The notes: generated by a model from the letters alone, not told the origin. A DNA stretch of 64,000 nt from Gammaproteobacteria bacterium (GCA_002684495.1 NYVG01000017.1:1-64000); one strand, 5' to 3'; numbered from the stretch's first letter, positions 17,490 through 26,213 are shown. Made by a program: numbers and translations.

Positions 17490-18024
17490 CGCATTGCAGC
17501 CACCGCTCTGAGCATGAACGCCAGCACCCCTGCCACCGTCAAAGCAACGTAGATTGGATCGCCAGCGGTTAGGGCAATGCCGACAAAAGCTTGCATGAAG
17601 ACCAACCACAGATAGTGCATGCCGAATCGATGCAGTCGCGACCACCAGCGCCCTAGACGTTGCTGCGCAGCTCGATTACTACTCAAGGCCATGACCCAAA
17701 TACACAGGTAGTGCAAATAACGCGACGATGTAAGCAAAGTGCACTGTGTGTACTAGTGCGGCTGCGAGGCCGAAGTAACGCCGGTATAAAATCAACCATC
17801 GCCCTCTACCGGTGAGCTTGTGCCATGGGCGTGCTACATACGCCAGTAGAAAAGCGATAAACGCAAGTCGCGCACTGACACGTAGGGCATTCATCAGCTA
17901 GGCTTCCATCCGGACCCAGCCACAACAGGACCATCATCAGCATCCCGCTGGTCAGGACAATCCACCAACCATCGAATGAGGCTAGATTACCTGTCTGTGT
18001 TGCTTGCGCTCGTCTCAGCAGCAT
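17465..18024 (-). pseudogene. broken ferric-reductase-like transmembrane protein
   Basis: Three short minus-strand ORFs in different frames together look like one heme-binding ferric-reductase-like (MsrQ/YedZ-type) membrane protein. ORF 17806-18024 has the first helix (GWWIVLTSGMLMMVLLWLG). ORF 17679-17894 has two helices with SARLAFIAFLLAYVARP and RYFGLAAALVHTVHFAY. ORF 17465-17737 has the last helices with LHRFGMHYLWLVF. Histidines expected for heme ligation are present. Joining them needs a shift of one base near 17890 and another near 17700. At the second break a loop of perhaps 15-20 residues seems missing compared with relatives, pointing to decay rather than a single sequencing error. 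Sequencing indels remain possible. Confidence 0.6.
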
Positions 18025-18367
18025 CTTGCTCGTCCGCTGATAATTTAAAGGTCAACGTGCTGACTTGCCTATCGGCTGGAACGGGCGTGCCGTTAAGCTG
18101 CATGGGCGAAAATTGCCAATCGCGCACAGCCGCTATAGCCGCATTATCAAATACACCCACCGGTTCGGAATTGATCACACGCACGTTGACCACATTACCG
18201 CTAACCGTAACGTCGTAAGCGAGGGTGACGAAACCATCAAGCTGCTGAACCCGCGCTAATTCGGGGTAAACGGGCCCTTCGGCAACAAGCAGCATGGGCG
18301 GGCGGTTAGGTGTTGCACAGCCACATAGACCGAACCACAAGAGGACGAGCCCTAAAGTCTTATGCAC
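17987..18367 (-). CDS. TonB C-terminal domain lipoprotein
   Basis: 126 residues. An N-terminal lipobox (LCGC at residues 14-17) suggests a lipid-anchored envelope protein. The remainder is a TonB_C domain: YPELARVQQLDGFVTLAYDV, VINSEPVGVFDNAAIAAVRDWQFSP. TonB carries energy to outer-membrane receptors, but this protein lacks the usual transmembrane anchor and proline-rich linker, so it is more likely a stand-alone TonB-C-domain lipoprotein of unknown role. Start ATG is adjacent to the stop of the PhyH gene (one operon). Its 3' end overlaps the broken ferric reductase gene. Confidence 0.82.
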   Translation of the reverse strand: MHKTLGLVLLWFGLCGCATPNRPPMLLVAEGPVYPELARVQQLDGFVTLAYDVTVSGNVVNVRVINSEPVGVFDNAAIAAVRDWQFSPMQLNGTPVPADRQVSTLTFKLSADEQDAAETSASNTDR

Positions 18368-19153
18368 CTAGGTCACCAAAAATTGCCGCCGTGGATCATT
18401 TGCCGGTTGCGCCGCACCACCGCGTGGATGAATCATCGCGCCATCCGGCGCATATTGCAGAATGTAGGTCTTGCGAATGCCTTGGGTTAGATTCGGGCCT
18501 GTACGATGCGGTGTCAGGCTTGAAAAAACCGCCACTGAACCGGCTTTCACCTCCAGCGGCAAGGCGTCCTTGGGATGCTCGGCCAAACACTGAAAACCAA
18601 TCGAGGTCCAGTCGTGATGCAGTGTGCCGTTGACATGCTGACCCGGTGCGATCCATGGGCAGCCGTTACCTATCGTTGCGTCGGTAAGCGCGATCCAACA
18701 AGTCAAATACTGTTGCGGCCGCACATAGTTGTAGCCATTATCTTGGTGCCACGGAAAATCTTCTCGGGTGCCTGGCCGCTTGTATACCAACTGATCCCAG
18801 TACAAGCGCACCTCCGGGCCAATAAGATCTTGCACCAAATCGCGCATAACAGGATGCTGCGCAAAGCGACGTGCTTGCTCTGAAACCATTACCGCGTGTT
18901 CCCGAAAGACTATTGCATCGGGTCGAGCAATGGTCGGCTGACTCGGATCTATGTCCTGTAAGTCGGCATTGCGCTGCGCCTCCAGCGGGTCTAGCTCTGC
19001 CAACAAATCAGCAACCTCGGTGGGCGAGAATACATCTGGCAGCACAAAGCCACCTATTTCCGCGTAGGCGTCCGCCTGCTCTTGGGTTAAATAACGCAGC
19101 GGTCCAGGCGCTCTCTGCCAAGAAAATTCTTGGTTTAATGGATGCAACTTCAT
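18368..19153 (-). CDS. phytanoyl-CoA dioxygenase (PhyH) family protein
   Basis: 261-residue Fe(II)/2-oxoglutarate-dependent oxygenase. The facial triad is visible as HQD in FPWHQDNGYNY (about 134-145) and the distal histidine in SSLTPHRTGPN, followed by RKTYILQY with the 2OG-binding arginine region. PhyH-family enzymes hydroxylate varied substrates, from branched fatty acyl-CoAs to small metabolites; the specific one is unknown. First gene of a run with the TonB-domain lipoprotein. Confidence 0.9.
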   Translation of the reverse strand: MKLHPLNQEFSWQRAPGPLRYLTQEQADAYAEIGGFVLPDVFSPTEVADLLAELDPLEAQRNADLQDIDPSQPTIARPDAIVFREHAVMVSEQARRFAQHPVMRDLVQDLIGPEVRLYWDQLVYKRPGTREDFPWHQDNGYNYVRPQQYLTCWIALTDATIGNGCPWIAPGQHVNGTLHHDWTSIGFQCLAEHPKDALPLEVKAGSVAVFSSLTPHRTGPNLTQGIRKTYILQYAPDGAMIHPRGGAAQPANDPRRQFLVT

Positions 19154-19220
19154 GTTTTAAGCATGACACTAGGACGGCATATAATCCAACTCAGCATTGG
19201 CGATCCTTGAGTGTAAAATC

Positions 19221-19472
19221 ATGACCAAATCTGACCAATCCTCTAGTCAGGAAACTGAGCAGGAAATCGAAGAGTTGCCGCCATTAACTTTTTTCGAAAT
19301 GCTCGGCAGCACTTTTTCTGCGGCATTCGGCGTGCAATCCCAGCGCAACCGCGAGCGCGACTTCAGCCGCGGCAAACCCGGGCACTTTATCCTGATGGGT
19401 ATCGGTTTTACCGCCGCCTTCGTGGTTACGATAGTACTGGTCGTGAAGCTGCTTTTATCTCAGCTGACCTGA
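19221..19472 (+). CDS. DUF2970 family small membrane protein
   Basis: 83 residues. The central sequence SAAFGVQSQRNRERDF followed by a single C-terminal transmembrane helix (HFILMGIGFTAAFVVTIVLVVKLLL) is the DUF2970 pattern common in proteobacteria. Function unknown. The ORF track begins at a TTG at 19197; the ATG at 19221 (MTKSDQSS) is the more likely start. Its 3' end overlaps the converging kinase gene by 18 bases. Confidence 0.82.
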   Translation: MTKSDQSSSQETEQEIEELPPLTFFEMLGSTFSAAFGVQSQRNRERDFSRGKPGHFILMGIGFTAAFVVTIVLVVKLLLSQLT

Positions 19473-20522
19473 ATTAACATGCTTGGATAAATGCGCCAGC
19501 GCGCATTCATGCAGCTGCACCCGCAGCCCATTAAATTGCTGCAGCAGGGTAAATTGCTCAGCCGCACGGCGCAGATTGTCGCCCCGCTGGGAAACTCGAA
19601 AATACTCATCACCACGCAGGTGGTCGATTATGAACCGCACCCCTAGAGTGAACGCGATATACGCAGGTGCGATGCTCATTTGTTGGGCCGTTATTTGAGG
19701 CGATTGCGCAAACGTTCCACGACCAAAACTGAAACCCTTTACACAGGCTTGGAACAACCCTAGGTCCACGCTGCCATGACTAAACGCCACTGAGCGTACT
19801 AGGTCGCCAAAGTCCCAAGCCCAATGCCCGGGACCCACGGTATCTAAATCTATCACCGCCAGCGCCTGGTCTTTATCATCTCTAAAGAGCACATTATTAA
19901 TTTTACAGTCGCCATGAATGAAACTACGGCCCGGACCGAGCGCGGCGACCAAATCCAGATTCGACTCAATAACTGCAGTTAGATCGGCAGGTACTGCGTC
20001 GGTTGGGTTTGCTTGCACGCACCGCCGATAACTTTCTATATAGCCGGACAATTCCAAAAAGCCGGGAATAGGCGGCCGCCAAGAGCGCGGCTGAAAGCCC
20101 GCCAAACTACGCTGAAACGAACCAAAGGCATGGGCTGCAGACTCCACTTGCTGCATATTTGTAAACGGATCTACTACACGGCTACGCTCTACGTATCGCC
20201 AAGCGCGCCAAGTTTCGCCACCGACCGAATGCACGATATTCCCAAGCCGGGTGGGCAGCGCATCGGCCACAACAAAGGCGTTTGCGTATTCACGATCCGC
20301 AGCAAGATGCTGAAGCAGCACGGGCATTTGCTGAGCCATCTGCTGCACATCTGCAAATACTGTTTGATTAACCGATTGCAATACGCAACGTTCGTCGGTT
20401 TTTGCTACATGGACTAAAAAGGTCTGATGTATGTGGCCATCACCCAGGGGGCTGATCTCCGTCTCACCCCACCAGGCCGAAGCTGCTTGAACTGCCAGTT
20501 TTGTCCGGGCCTTTAAACTCAC
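19455..20522 (-). CDS. APH-fold sugar kinase, probably amino-sugar 1-kinase-like
   Basis: 355 residues of the aminoglycoside phosphotransferase/choline kinase fold. N-terminal DGHIHQTFLV, candidate ATP-Lys region CVLQSVN, Brenner motif FIHGDCKINNVLF and the metal motif AVIDLDTVGPG. The combination HGD(x)KxNN with IDLDTVxPG is typical of N-acetylhexosamine kinases (NahK group), which phosphorylate GlcNAc/GalNAc at C1. The start overlaps the stop of the GH20 hexosaminidase gene by four bases, strongly supporting an amino-sugar substrate. Kinase specificity (C1 versus C6) is not provable from sequence. Confidence 0.82.
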   Translation of the reverse strand: MSLKARTKLAVQAASAWWGETEISPLGDGHIHQTFLVHVAKTDERCVLQSVNQTVFADVQQMAQQMPVLLQHLAADREYANAFVVADALPTRLGNIVHSVGGETWRAWRYVERSRVVDPFTNMQQVESAAHAFGSFQRSLAGFQPRSWRPPIPGFLELSGYIESYRRCVQANPTDAVPADLTAVIESNLDLVAALGPGRSFIHGDCKINNVLFRDDKDQALAVIDLDTVGPGHWAWDFGDLVRSVAFSHGSVDLGLFQACVKGFSFGRGTFAQSPQITAQQMSIAPAYIAFTLGVRFIIDHLRGDEYFRVSQRGDNLRRAAEQFTLLQQFNGLRVQLHECALAHLSKHVNSGQLR

Positions 20523-22468
20523 CCTGCTTCCGTCAACCAGTCGATCAAATGCGGAATCAGCGCGGGTAGGTATTCACCGTAGGGCTGATAACGCTCTTCA
20601 AGCACCGATAACACTTGGTCTTTGGCTCGCCGCCCTGCGCTCGCATCCTGAGTTAATTGCAATGCGTCGCGGGTCGCCGTTAACGCAGTTACTACCTCTC
20701 CATCAACGCCCGACCACAACTGAGCGAGAGCACGGTCACATTTTTCCGTTAGCTCTTGCAGGTTCTCCTCACGCACTAAGTTTCTGACACTTAAGCTTTC
20801 TGGCGCCAAAAAATCTACTACTCGATTAAGCGGCGTATGCACTTGATAAGGCCTAGCCTGGGGCATTTCACTTCCTTGTAACCGGGCTTGCATGGCTTGC
20901 GCTCCCAACAACCGGCTGTACCACTTGGTCGGCTCGAGCCAACGCACAACTTCAATTTGAATAGCGCTTAAACCTAAGTCCTGCAGACACTGATTTTGAT
21001 GCGCGTCCCACGACAATTCTGGAAATTCCAGCAGCGTCAGCAACCTGCGATAAAAATCCTCCGAGTCGTGGCAATCTGCTGACGACCACAACCTCTCGGC
21101 TATGGCAGGAAGGCGACTCCACAATCGCATGGGCAACGTCGGACCATCCACGAGTTCGGCCCACAAACACGCCTCACCCCCAAGCACATTGGCCACTGGT
21201 TCGTGCTCAAGCTCAATCGCTCCGGCGCGCCATTGATGGGTCCAGCTGAGCGCTGGGGCAATATGCCGAAGACGCCGATCCTCAGCCAACGCATTCTCCA
21301 TGGCCAGCCAGCTTTGCTGAGAGGCTTCCGGATCAAACTGATAATGAATGTCCGCAGGGAAGTGCAGATCTAAGTAATAGGGGGCAGAAACAATACACGA
21401 TCGTGCTACTGCTAACGCTCGATCGCGGGTCGTAGCACCACGCCAATTCTGTACTACGCACTCAGGCATCTGCTCATGCAACACTTCATCCCAACCGATA
21501 ATCTGCCTACCCAGAGACGCCAATATTTGCTGCACGCAGTGTAGAAAGTAATTCTGTAACCCGCGCTCGTCTGCTAGACCATGCTCAACAATAAAAGCCT
21601 GCACCGCCGCCGAGCGTTGCCACCACTTTGGATTTACCTCGTCACCACCAACATGCACATATTGATCTGGGAATACTTCTGCGATTTCAGCAAACAGACT
21701 AGATAGGGCGGCGTATACCTCTTCGCGAGTAGGATCCAAACAACCAGGATGCACGCCAAAACGCTGGCTGGCATATACCTCCTCACTGCCCCATTGCGGA
21801 TAAGCCAGTAACCAGTGCGTCACATGCCCAGGCACATCGAGCTCTGGAATCAATCGAATACCGCGATCGGCCGCATACGCGACTAACTCAGAAAGCTGCT
21901 CCATGGTGTAGTGCTCTTCACTCACCAGCTTCGGCCATATCCGACTGCCAAAACGAAACCCCTGATCGTCAGACAAATGCAGATGTAAGACATTGAGCTT
22001 TAACAGCTGCAGACCATCCACTACCTGATACAGCTGAGCCAACGGAATAAAGTGCCTTGTTACATCCAACATGCAGCCGCGCCAGGAAAATCGCGGGCTA
22101 TCAGTAATGTGTAAACCATCAGACACCCCTCCCGCCGACATCAACTGTCGAAGGGTGGTTATACCGTGCAAGGCACCCCACGTACTATGCGCTTTGAGCA
22201 AGATCTGCTCAGCCGTGACGCCCAACTCATAGGCTTCGTCCATATCTTCTTGCGGCGCGCTGACATCATCGATAAGAGCAATCTGAATCACAACTGAGCC
22301 ACATGGCAACTTGCTTAGTATGCTTACCGCATAGGCCTCAGTACGCGCATCAGCATCGCCAACCCAAATAATCTTAGTCGCGCCTCGGGACTGTGCCGGA
22401 GCATCCTGCCCGACCACTCTAAAAGGCTTGGGCAACAGGGTTGCGGCTGTATTTTGGGGGCTAATCAT
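20519..22468 (-). CDS. GH20 beta-N-acetylhexosaminidase, apparently cytoplasmic
   Basis: 649 residues. GH20b N-terminal domain (to about 135), then the catalytic barrel starting SPRFSWRGCMLDVTRHF, with LHLHLSDDQGFR and the catalytic Asp-Glu pair in YVHVGGDEVNPKWW, and the C-terminal tryptophan-rich loops. It removes terminal beta-GlcNAc/GalNAc using substrate-assisted catalysis. The N terminus (MISPQNTAATLLPKPF) shows no signal peptide, unlike typical secreted chitobiases, so it would act on imported oligosaccharides such as chitobiose or peptidoglycan fragments. Overlaps the sugar kinase gene downstream. Confidence 0.93.
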   Translation of the reverse strand: MISPQNTAATLLPKPFRVVGQDAPAQSRGATKIIWVGDADARTEAYAVSILSKLPCGSVVIQIALIDDVSAPQEDMDEAYELGVTAEQILLKAHSTWGALHGITTLRQLMSAGGVSDGLHITDSPRFSWRGCMLDVTRHFIPLAQLYQVVDGLQLLKLNVLHLHLSDDQGFRFGSRIWPKLVSEEHYTMEQLSELVAYAADRGIRLIPELDVPGHVTHWLLAYPQWGSEEVYASQRFGVHPGCLDPTREEVYAALSSLFAEIAEVFPDQYVHVGGDEVNPKWWQRSAAVQAFIVEHGLADERGLQNYFLHCVQQILASLGRQIIGWDEVLHEQMPECVVQNWRGATTRDRALAVARSCIVSAPYYLDLHFPADIHYQFDPEASQQSWLAMENALAEDRRLRHIAPALSWTHQWRAGAIELEHEPVANVLGGEACLWAELVDGPTLPMRLWSRLPAIAERLWSSADCHDSEDFYRRLLTLLEFPELSWDAHQNQCLQDLGLSAIQIEVVRWLEPTKWYSRLLGAQAMQARLQGSEMPQARPYQVHTPLNRVVDFLAPESLSVRNLVREENLQELTEKCDRALAQLWSGVDGEVVTALTATRDALQLTQDASAGRRAKDQVLSVLEERYQPYGEYLPALIPHLIDWLTEAG

Positions 22469-22638
22469 TTTGACACTCGAGCATTTACCGAGTCTTGAAA
22501 TTTAACGTATCCCGCTCGAGTAAAGTAGCTGCTATGCGCGTCGAGGCGTGTGGCAGCTCTTCCGATTGGGAGTTTCGTGCATCGACGCGGTCACGTAATA
22601 TGCGCCGCGCGCCTAACTTAAGATCAGGAACCCAAACC

Positions 22639-23226
22639 TTGGACATCAAACAACGCATGCAAGCAGTGCTAAGCGCTGAAGCAGACGCTATAAGTGCCAT
22701 CAATGTCAGCAACGATTTTATAACCGCCGTTGAGGTCATGCTCAGCTGTGAAGGCAAAATCCTAACCACCGGTATCGGTAAGGCGGGACACATTGCAAAA
22801 AAGTTCGCCGCAACGCTGTGCTCAACCGCAACGCCTGCTGACTTTATTCACCCTGCCGAAGCCGCCCATGGCGACTTGGGCTTGGTAGGCGCCAATGACG
22901 TGATGATTGCCTTTTCAACCAGCGGCAAGAGTCGCGAGGTGATTGAGATTCTTGAAATGTCCAGGCATCTGGGTGTCACCACTATTATCGGGGTTACGTC
23001 GCACCCAGATTCCGAGTTGCGGGACTACTCAGATCTGGTACTAGACATGGGAATTATTACCGAACCTTGCCCGCTTGGCCTCACGCCAAGCGCGTCCATG
23101 GCGGTGATGCTGGCAATCAGTGATGCCATCGCTTTGGCATTGATGGAGCAAAAAGGCGTGACCCGAGAAGACTATGGGCTGCGTCATCACGGCGGCTACT
23201 TGGGCAAGGCTGCGAGAAAAAAATAG
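22639..23226 (+). CDS. SIS-domain sugar isomerase, KdsD/KpsF-like without CBS domains
   Basis: About 196 residues from the chosen TTG. SIS domain of the KdsD/KpsF/GutQ group: LTTGIGKAGHIAKKFAATL, FIHPAEAAHGDLG, STSGKSREV, PLGLTPSAS and the C-terminal HHGGYLGK matching HPGGxLGR. The regulatory CBS pair of full KdsD (about 320 residues) is missing, as in some short family members. Usual reaction is ribulose-5-P to arabinose-5-P, but the neighbours (hexosaminidase, sugar kinase) make another sugar phosphate plausible. Start is uncertain: TTG 22639 has AGGA upstream; ATG 22600 and ORF start 22495 are alternatives. Confidence 0.82.
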   Translation: MDIKQRMQAVLSAEADAISAINVSNDFITAVEVMLSCEGKILTTGIGKAGHIAKKFAATLCSTATPADFIHPAEAAHGDLGLVGANDVMIAFSTSGKSREVIEILEMSRHLGVTTIIGVTSHPDSELRDYSDLVLDMGIITEPCPLGLTPSASMAVMLAISDAIALALMEQKGVTREDYGLRHHGGYLGKAARKK

Positions 23227-23237
23227 CCGTCGCGCCA

Positions 23238-23624
23238 TTATTCCGGAAGAAACTCCATCGTAAACCAGTCGGCTGGCGTATGCGCAAATCCGAGCTCTTG
23301 GAAAAATTGCTCCGGCTCTCCATGCCTAGTTCTCAATCCACGGCCGCTCTTACTTTCAGCGACCCCCATGGCATGGCCGGCCATCCAGCGCCCAACGCCC
23401 TGGCGGCGAAATTCCGGCAGCACGCTAATCCATTTCAGATCAAAGTAGCCTTGCCGCTCAGTTGGGCTCACTAAGGCATAACCAGCTACGATTTGTTCGT
23501 TGATTTTAGCGATCCGCAGCAGATCCGGTTGGCCTCCATATTTCTTATGCAGCTCGGCCAAAACTTTGGGTAGGTCAGCCTCATCCGCTCGAAACATTTC
23601 TATTTGCCGATGATTTATCGCCAT
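23238..23624 (-). CDS. GNAT family N-acetyltransferase
   Basis: 128 residues with the acetyl-CoA-binding segment WISVLPEFRRQGVGRWMAGHAM (Q/RxxGxG/A as RRQGVGR) and a C-terminal beta strand ending QELGFAHTPADWFTMEF. Transfers acetyl from acetyl-CoA to an unknown acceptor. It overlaps the preceding gene by ten bases and is the last of a three-gene minus-strand run. Confidence 0.85.
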   Translation of the reverse strand: MAINHRQIEMFRADEADLPKVLAELHKKYGGQPDLLRIAKINEQIVAGYALVSPTERQGYFDLKWISVLPEFRRQGVGRWMAGHAMGVAESKSGRGLRTRHGEPEQFFQELGFAHTPADWFTMEFLPE

Positions 23625-24055
23625 AAGCCCACAACTTTCTTTATCACAGTATCAAACCACGATGTTACCGGCTTTGACGGCTGCCCATATAAGTCACGCA
23701 CTAGAACATCCGCCATACGTTGATAGTTCTCCCAATCGTCTTTGATCTGCCAGCTGTCTTCGCCAAAGAGTTCACAGTAACAATCAGAGTAAGTGGGCAA
23801 CACTCGGTGGGCAAAGGCTTGGCCCGCAGGACTCAGATGTCGGTCCTCTAATTCTGCACCAAGAGCAACAAACAGCGCGCTTACTGGCCCTTCCTGAAGC
23901 CGACACTGAATTACCGTATCCCTATGCATTTGCTCGACCTCCGGGCTAAGCAGTTGGTGCTGCAAACAAAACGCAGTGAAAAAACCCAAAGGAATACAGG
24001 CTTGGCTCAGATCGCCAGCATCAGGGAGATAACTGTCGACGCTGGCAAGACGCAT
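23615..24055 (-). CDS. hypothetical protein, possibly DUF7832-like
   Basis: 146 residues from the ATG at 24055, which overlaps the stop of the upstream gene (TAATG). Soluble, acidic, without signal peptide. The pattern GDLSQACIPLGFFTAFCLQHQLLS near the N terminus, AFAHRVLPTYSDCYCELF in the middle and DDWENYQRMADVLVRDLY near the end resembles the DUF7832 family as I remember it (a family of unknown function); this is a weak assignment. Coupled to the NTF2-like protein before it and the GNAT gene after it. Confidence 0.65.
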   Translation of the reverse strand: MRLASVDSYLPDAGDLSQACIPLGFFTAFCLQHQLLSPEVEQMHRDTVIQCRLQEGPVSALFVALGAELEDRHLSPAGQAFAHRVLPTYSDCYCELFGEDSWQIKDDWENYQRMADVLVRDLYGQPSKPVTSWFDTVIKKVVGLWR

Positions 24056-24552
24056 TAGGGTGCAAAACTCGAACGTGCACGAATACCCCACCGCCCCGCG
24101 GCATTCGGCTGCAAAATATAAAGTGAATCAAAGCTCGCCTGTGGGTTTTGCTCTGCGTCGTAGCGGGTGAATTGCACAGCTATGTGCACCTTGCTTGGAC
24201 CCACCTGAATCACCTCGAGACTATCCCAAGCGCTACGCTGCCAATTGTAATTTCGTGCAAATGCTTGGAAATCCATTTGCGCGACAAATTCATCGCGTGA
24301 CGGATGCACTACGACACCACCACTACTAATGCGCACGTGCGGAAACAATAAGGTTTTAGACCAACCATCAGGATCTTGTGCATTAAAGGTCAACATGAAT
24401 TCGCGCATTACCCCCGACGCCGCAGCAATTGCACTCCTTTGCCCTGACGTCAGCGCGCCTAGATCAGCGCTGATCCGCATGTCGGGCTGTGCAACTGCAC
24501 TAGAACACCACACACTAACAAGCATTAACAAACCCGCACTGAGTATTTGCAT
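24055..24552 (-). CDS. exported NTF2-like (SnoaL/DUF4440-type) protein
   Basis: 165 residues. Signal peptide MQILSAGLLMLVSVWCSSAVAQ. The mature part looks like an NTF2-like cone: VMREFMLTFNAQDPDGWSKTLLFPHVRI, HPSRDEFVAQMDF, and a final strand GRWGIRARSSFA. Such proteins bind small ligands or have isomerase-like roles; no function is assigned. The ORF track start is 65 codons too early; ATG 24552 has AGGAGT eight bases upstream. It heads the three-gene operon with the DUF7832-like and GNAT genes. Confidence 0.78.
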   Translation of the reverse strand: MQILSAGLLMLVSVWCSSAVAQPDMRISADLGALTSGQRSAIAAASGVMREFMLTFNAQDPDGWSKTLLFPHVRISSGGVVVHPSRDEFVAQMDFQAFARNYNWQRSAWDSLEVIQVGPSKVHIAVQFTRYDAEQNPQASFDSLYILQPNAAGRWGIRARSSFAP

Positions 24553-24641
24553 TACTCTGAACTCCTTGTAATCTTTTGGTTGACGGTTTTCGTGCGCCAG
24601 CGCTGCTAGCGCCCTATAACCAACATTATTGGGGGAGATGT

Positions 24642-25241
24642 ATGAACCGGCAACTATTATCGCAGACGGCGGTCGTTTTCTTTGCGCTGACTCTTGGCCA
24701 TCCACACGGTCTCGCCGCTGGATCCAGTATCGAAGATATGGAACCACCTTTTGGCAGCGGCTATGCCCCAGAACAGGAGTCGCACAAACTTGCGAATAAA
24801 GGTTATCGCAGTTACCAACAAGCGCTCTACTACCAGTCTTTGGGCACCCCTAACGACGCAGCCAAATCCAAAACCGCGCTAAAAAAGGCGCACAAGTATT
24901 TGCGTCAGGCGGCAAAGAAAGATCAAAAAAACGTTCGCGCCTTCGCGCTATTAGGCGAAGTCTTAGCAATGCAGGGAGAACTGCGCAAAGCCATTGGCGC
25001 ATTTAACTTCGCACTAAAGCTTAGCCCTAAGTACTTTGATGCTTGGTTGTCACGCGCGAAAGTCTTACTGGATATGGGGCTGGTAAGTGATGTACAAAAA
25101 TCATATACAGTACTGGCACGCAACGAACCGGACCTTGCAAATGAACTGCTGGCGGCCATCGACATTTGGCTGACTGAACGGGAATTACCGCTAAATGACA
25201 CCGACGGCGCGTTCATAGAGTGGCGGAACTCGCAAACCTAG
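24642..25241 (+). CDS. exported tetratricopeptide-repeat protein
   Basis: 199 residues from ATG 24642, preceded by GGGGGAG. Signal peptide MNRQLLSQTAVVFFALTLGHPHGLAAG. The mature protein has about two or three TPR units (KAHKYLRQAAKKDQKNVRAF, ALLGEVLAMQGELRKAIGAF, FNFALKLSPKYFDAWLSRAK), suggesting a protein-protein interaction scaffold in the periplasm. No catalytic domain. Divergent from the NTF2-like operon with about 90 bases between starts. Confidence 0.82.
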   Translation: MNRQLLSQTAVVFFALTLGHPHGLAAGSSIEDMEPPFGSGYAPEQESHKLANKGYRSYQQALYYQSLGTPNDAAKSKTALKKAHKYLRQAAKKDQKNVRAFALLGEVLAMQGELRKAIGAFNFALKLSPKYFDAWLSRAKVLLDMGLVSDVQKSYTVLARNEPDLANELLAAIDIWLTERELPLNDTDGAFIEWRNSQT

Positions 25242-25252
25242 CCAAGCAATTG

Positions 25253-26086
25253 CTATCGAGGTTTATCGCCGCACAGAGTGACTCGATGCATTTTGCGATG
25301 CTGGGGGAAAAAGTCGTTTACCGGCTTGTGCTGGGTAGATCGGTTATCCCATATTGCTACCGTCCCAGGCGCCCACGACAGACGCACGGTGTGCTCATCA
25401 GTCACCACATGATGATATAGAAACTCAAGCAGATGCTGACTTTCCAGAGCCGACAACTCCTTTATCCGCGTGGTAAACAAACGATTCACATAAATGCTCC
25501 GAGCACCGGTTTCCGGATGGGTCCGCACTAACGGGTGTTCGACCGGTGGGTTTGCTGCAATAGCTGGTGCCAAGCGTTCCGCTCCGCCAGGCTCGGCAAG
25601 AGACTCAGCAAAGCCGTGAGCGAAATCATGCACCGCAGTGAGAGGTGCTAGCAGTTCTTGTATGTTTTTTGACAAATTCGCAAAAGCAACGGTAGCACTG
25701 GCCCAGAGCGTATCGCCGCCAATTGCAGGAATAATCTGGCCCTGCAGCAGCGTATAACTCGGCGGTTGCGCCATAAAGGTCATGTCTGAGTGCCACAACT
25801 CGATCTTCGACGGACGTTCCGGCGTACTTTCTAAAATCTGCACCGCAGCGCTTTGCTCAGTCTTGGTGTAGGCCGGGTGATCAAGGATTTCACCAAAACA
25901 TTTGGCAAACGCAGCAAAAACCTCAGGAGCCGTATTTTGGTCACGAAAAAACAGTACTTCATGCTCATTTAAGGCATCCCGTACCTGTGCATAGACCCGG
26001 TCCGACCCAGCAACATCAGCCAACCCAACACCGCTTACAAAGGCGCCCAATGCGCCTGCGGCCCTCTGCAAACCCAGTTCACTCAT
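25253..26086 (-). CDS. TauD/TfdA family Fe(II)/2-oxoglutarate dioxygenase
   Basis: 277 residues from ATG 26086 (GGAG four bases upstream). Characteristic HEVLFFRDQ near residue 40, HxD in ELWHSDMTF, 2OG/Fe region GGDTLWASA and the distal histidine in WDNRSTQHKPVNDF. Family members hydroxylate taurine, 2,4-D, sulfate esters or alkyl compounds to release sulfite or an aldehyde; the substrate here is unknown. No sulfonate transporter genes are adjacent, although a TauE/SafE-type exporter is present 20 kb away. Confidence 0.9.
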   Translation of the reverse strand: MSELGLQRAAGALGAFVSGVGLADVAGSDRVYAQVRDALNEHEVLFFRDQNTAPEVFAAFAKCFGEILDHPAYTKTEQSAAVQILESTPERPSKIELWHSDMTFMAQPPSYTLLQGQIIPAIGGDTLWASATVAFANLSKNIQELLAPLTAVHDFAHGFAESLAEPGGAERLAPAIAANPPVEHPLVRTHPETGARSIYVNRLFTTRIKELSALESQHLLEFLYHHVVTDEHTVRLSWAPGTVAIWDNRSTQHKPVNDFFPQHRKMHRVTLCGDKPR

Positions 26087-26213
26087 GCCGCCGCTCCAGT
26101 GGATTAAAATCGAATTGTAGCGACCCAGCTGTGTCGAGCAACAAAAACCATTAGTGCGACGGATTTGCCTCAGTAATACGTATAACCTCAATATTAATCT
26201 TTACGAGATAACA

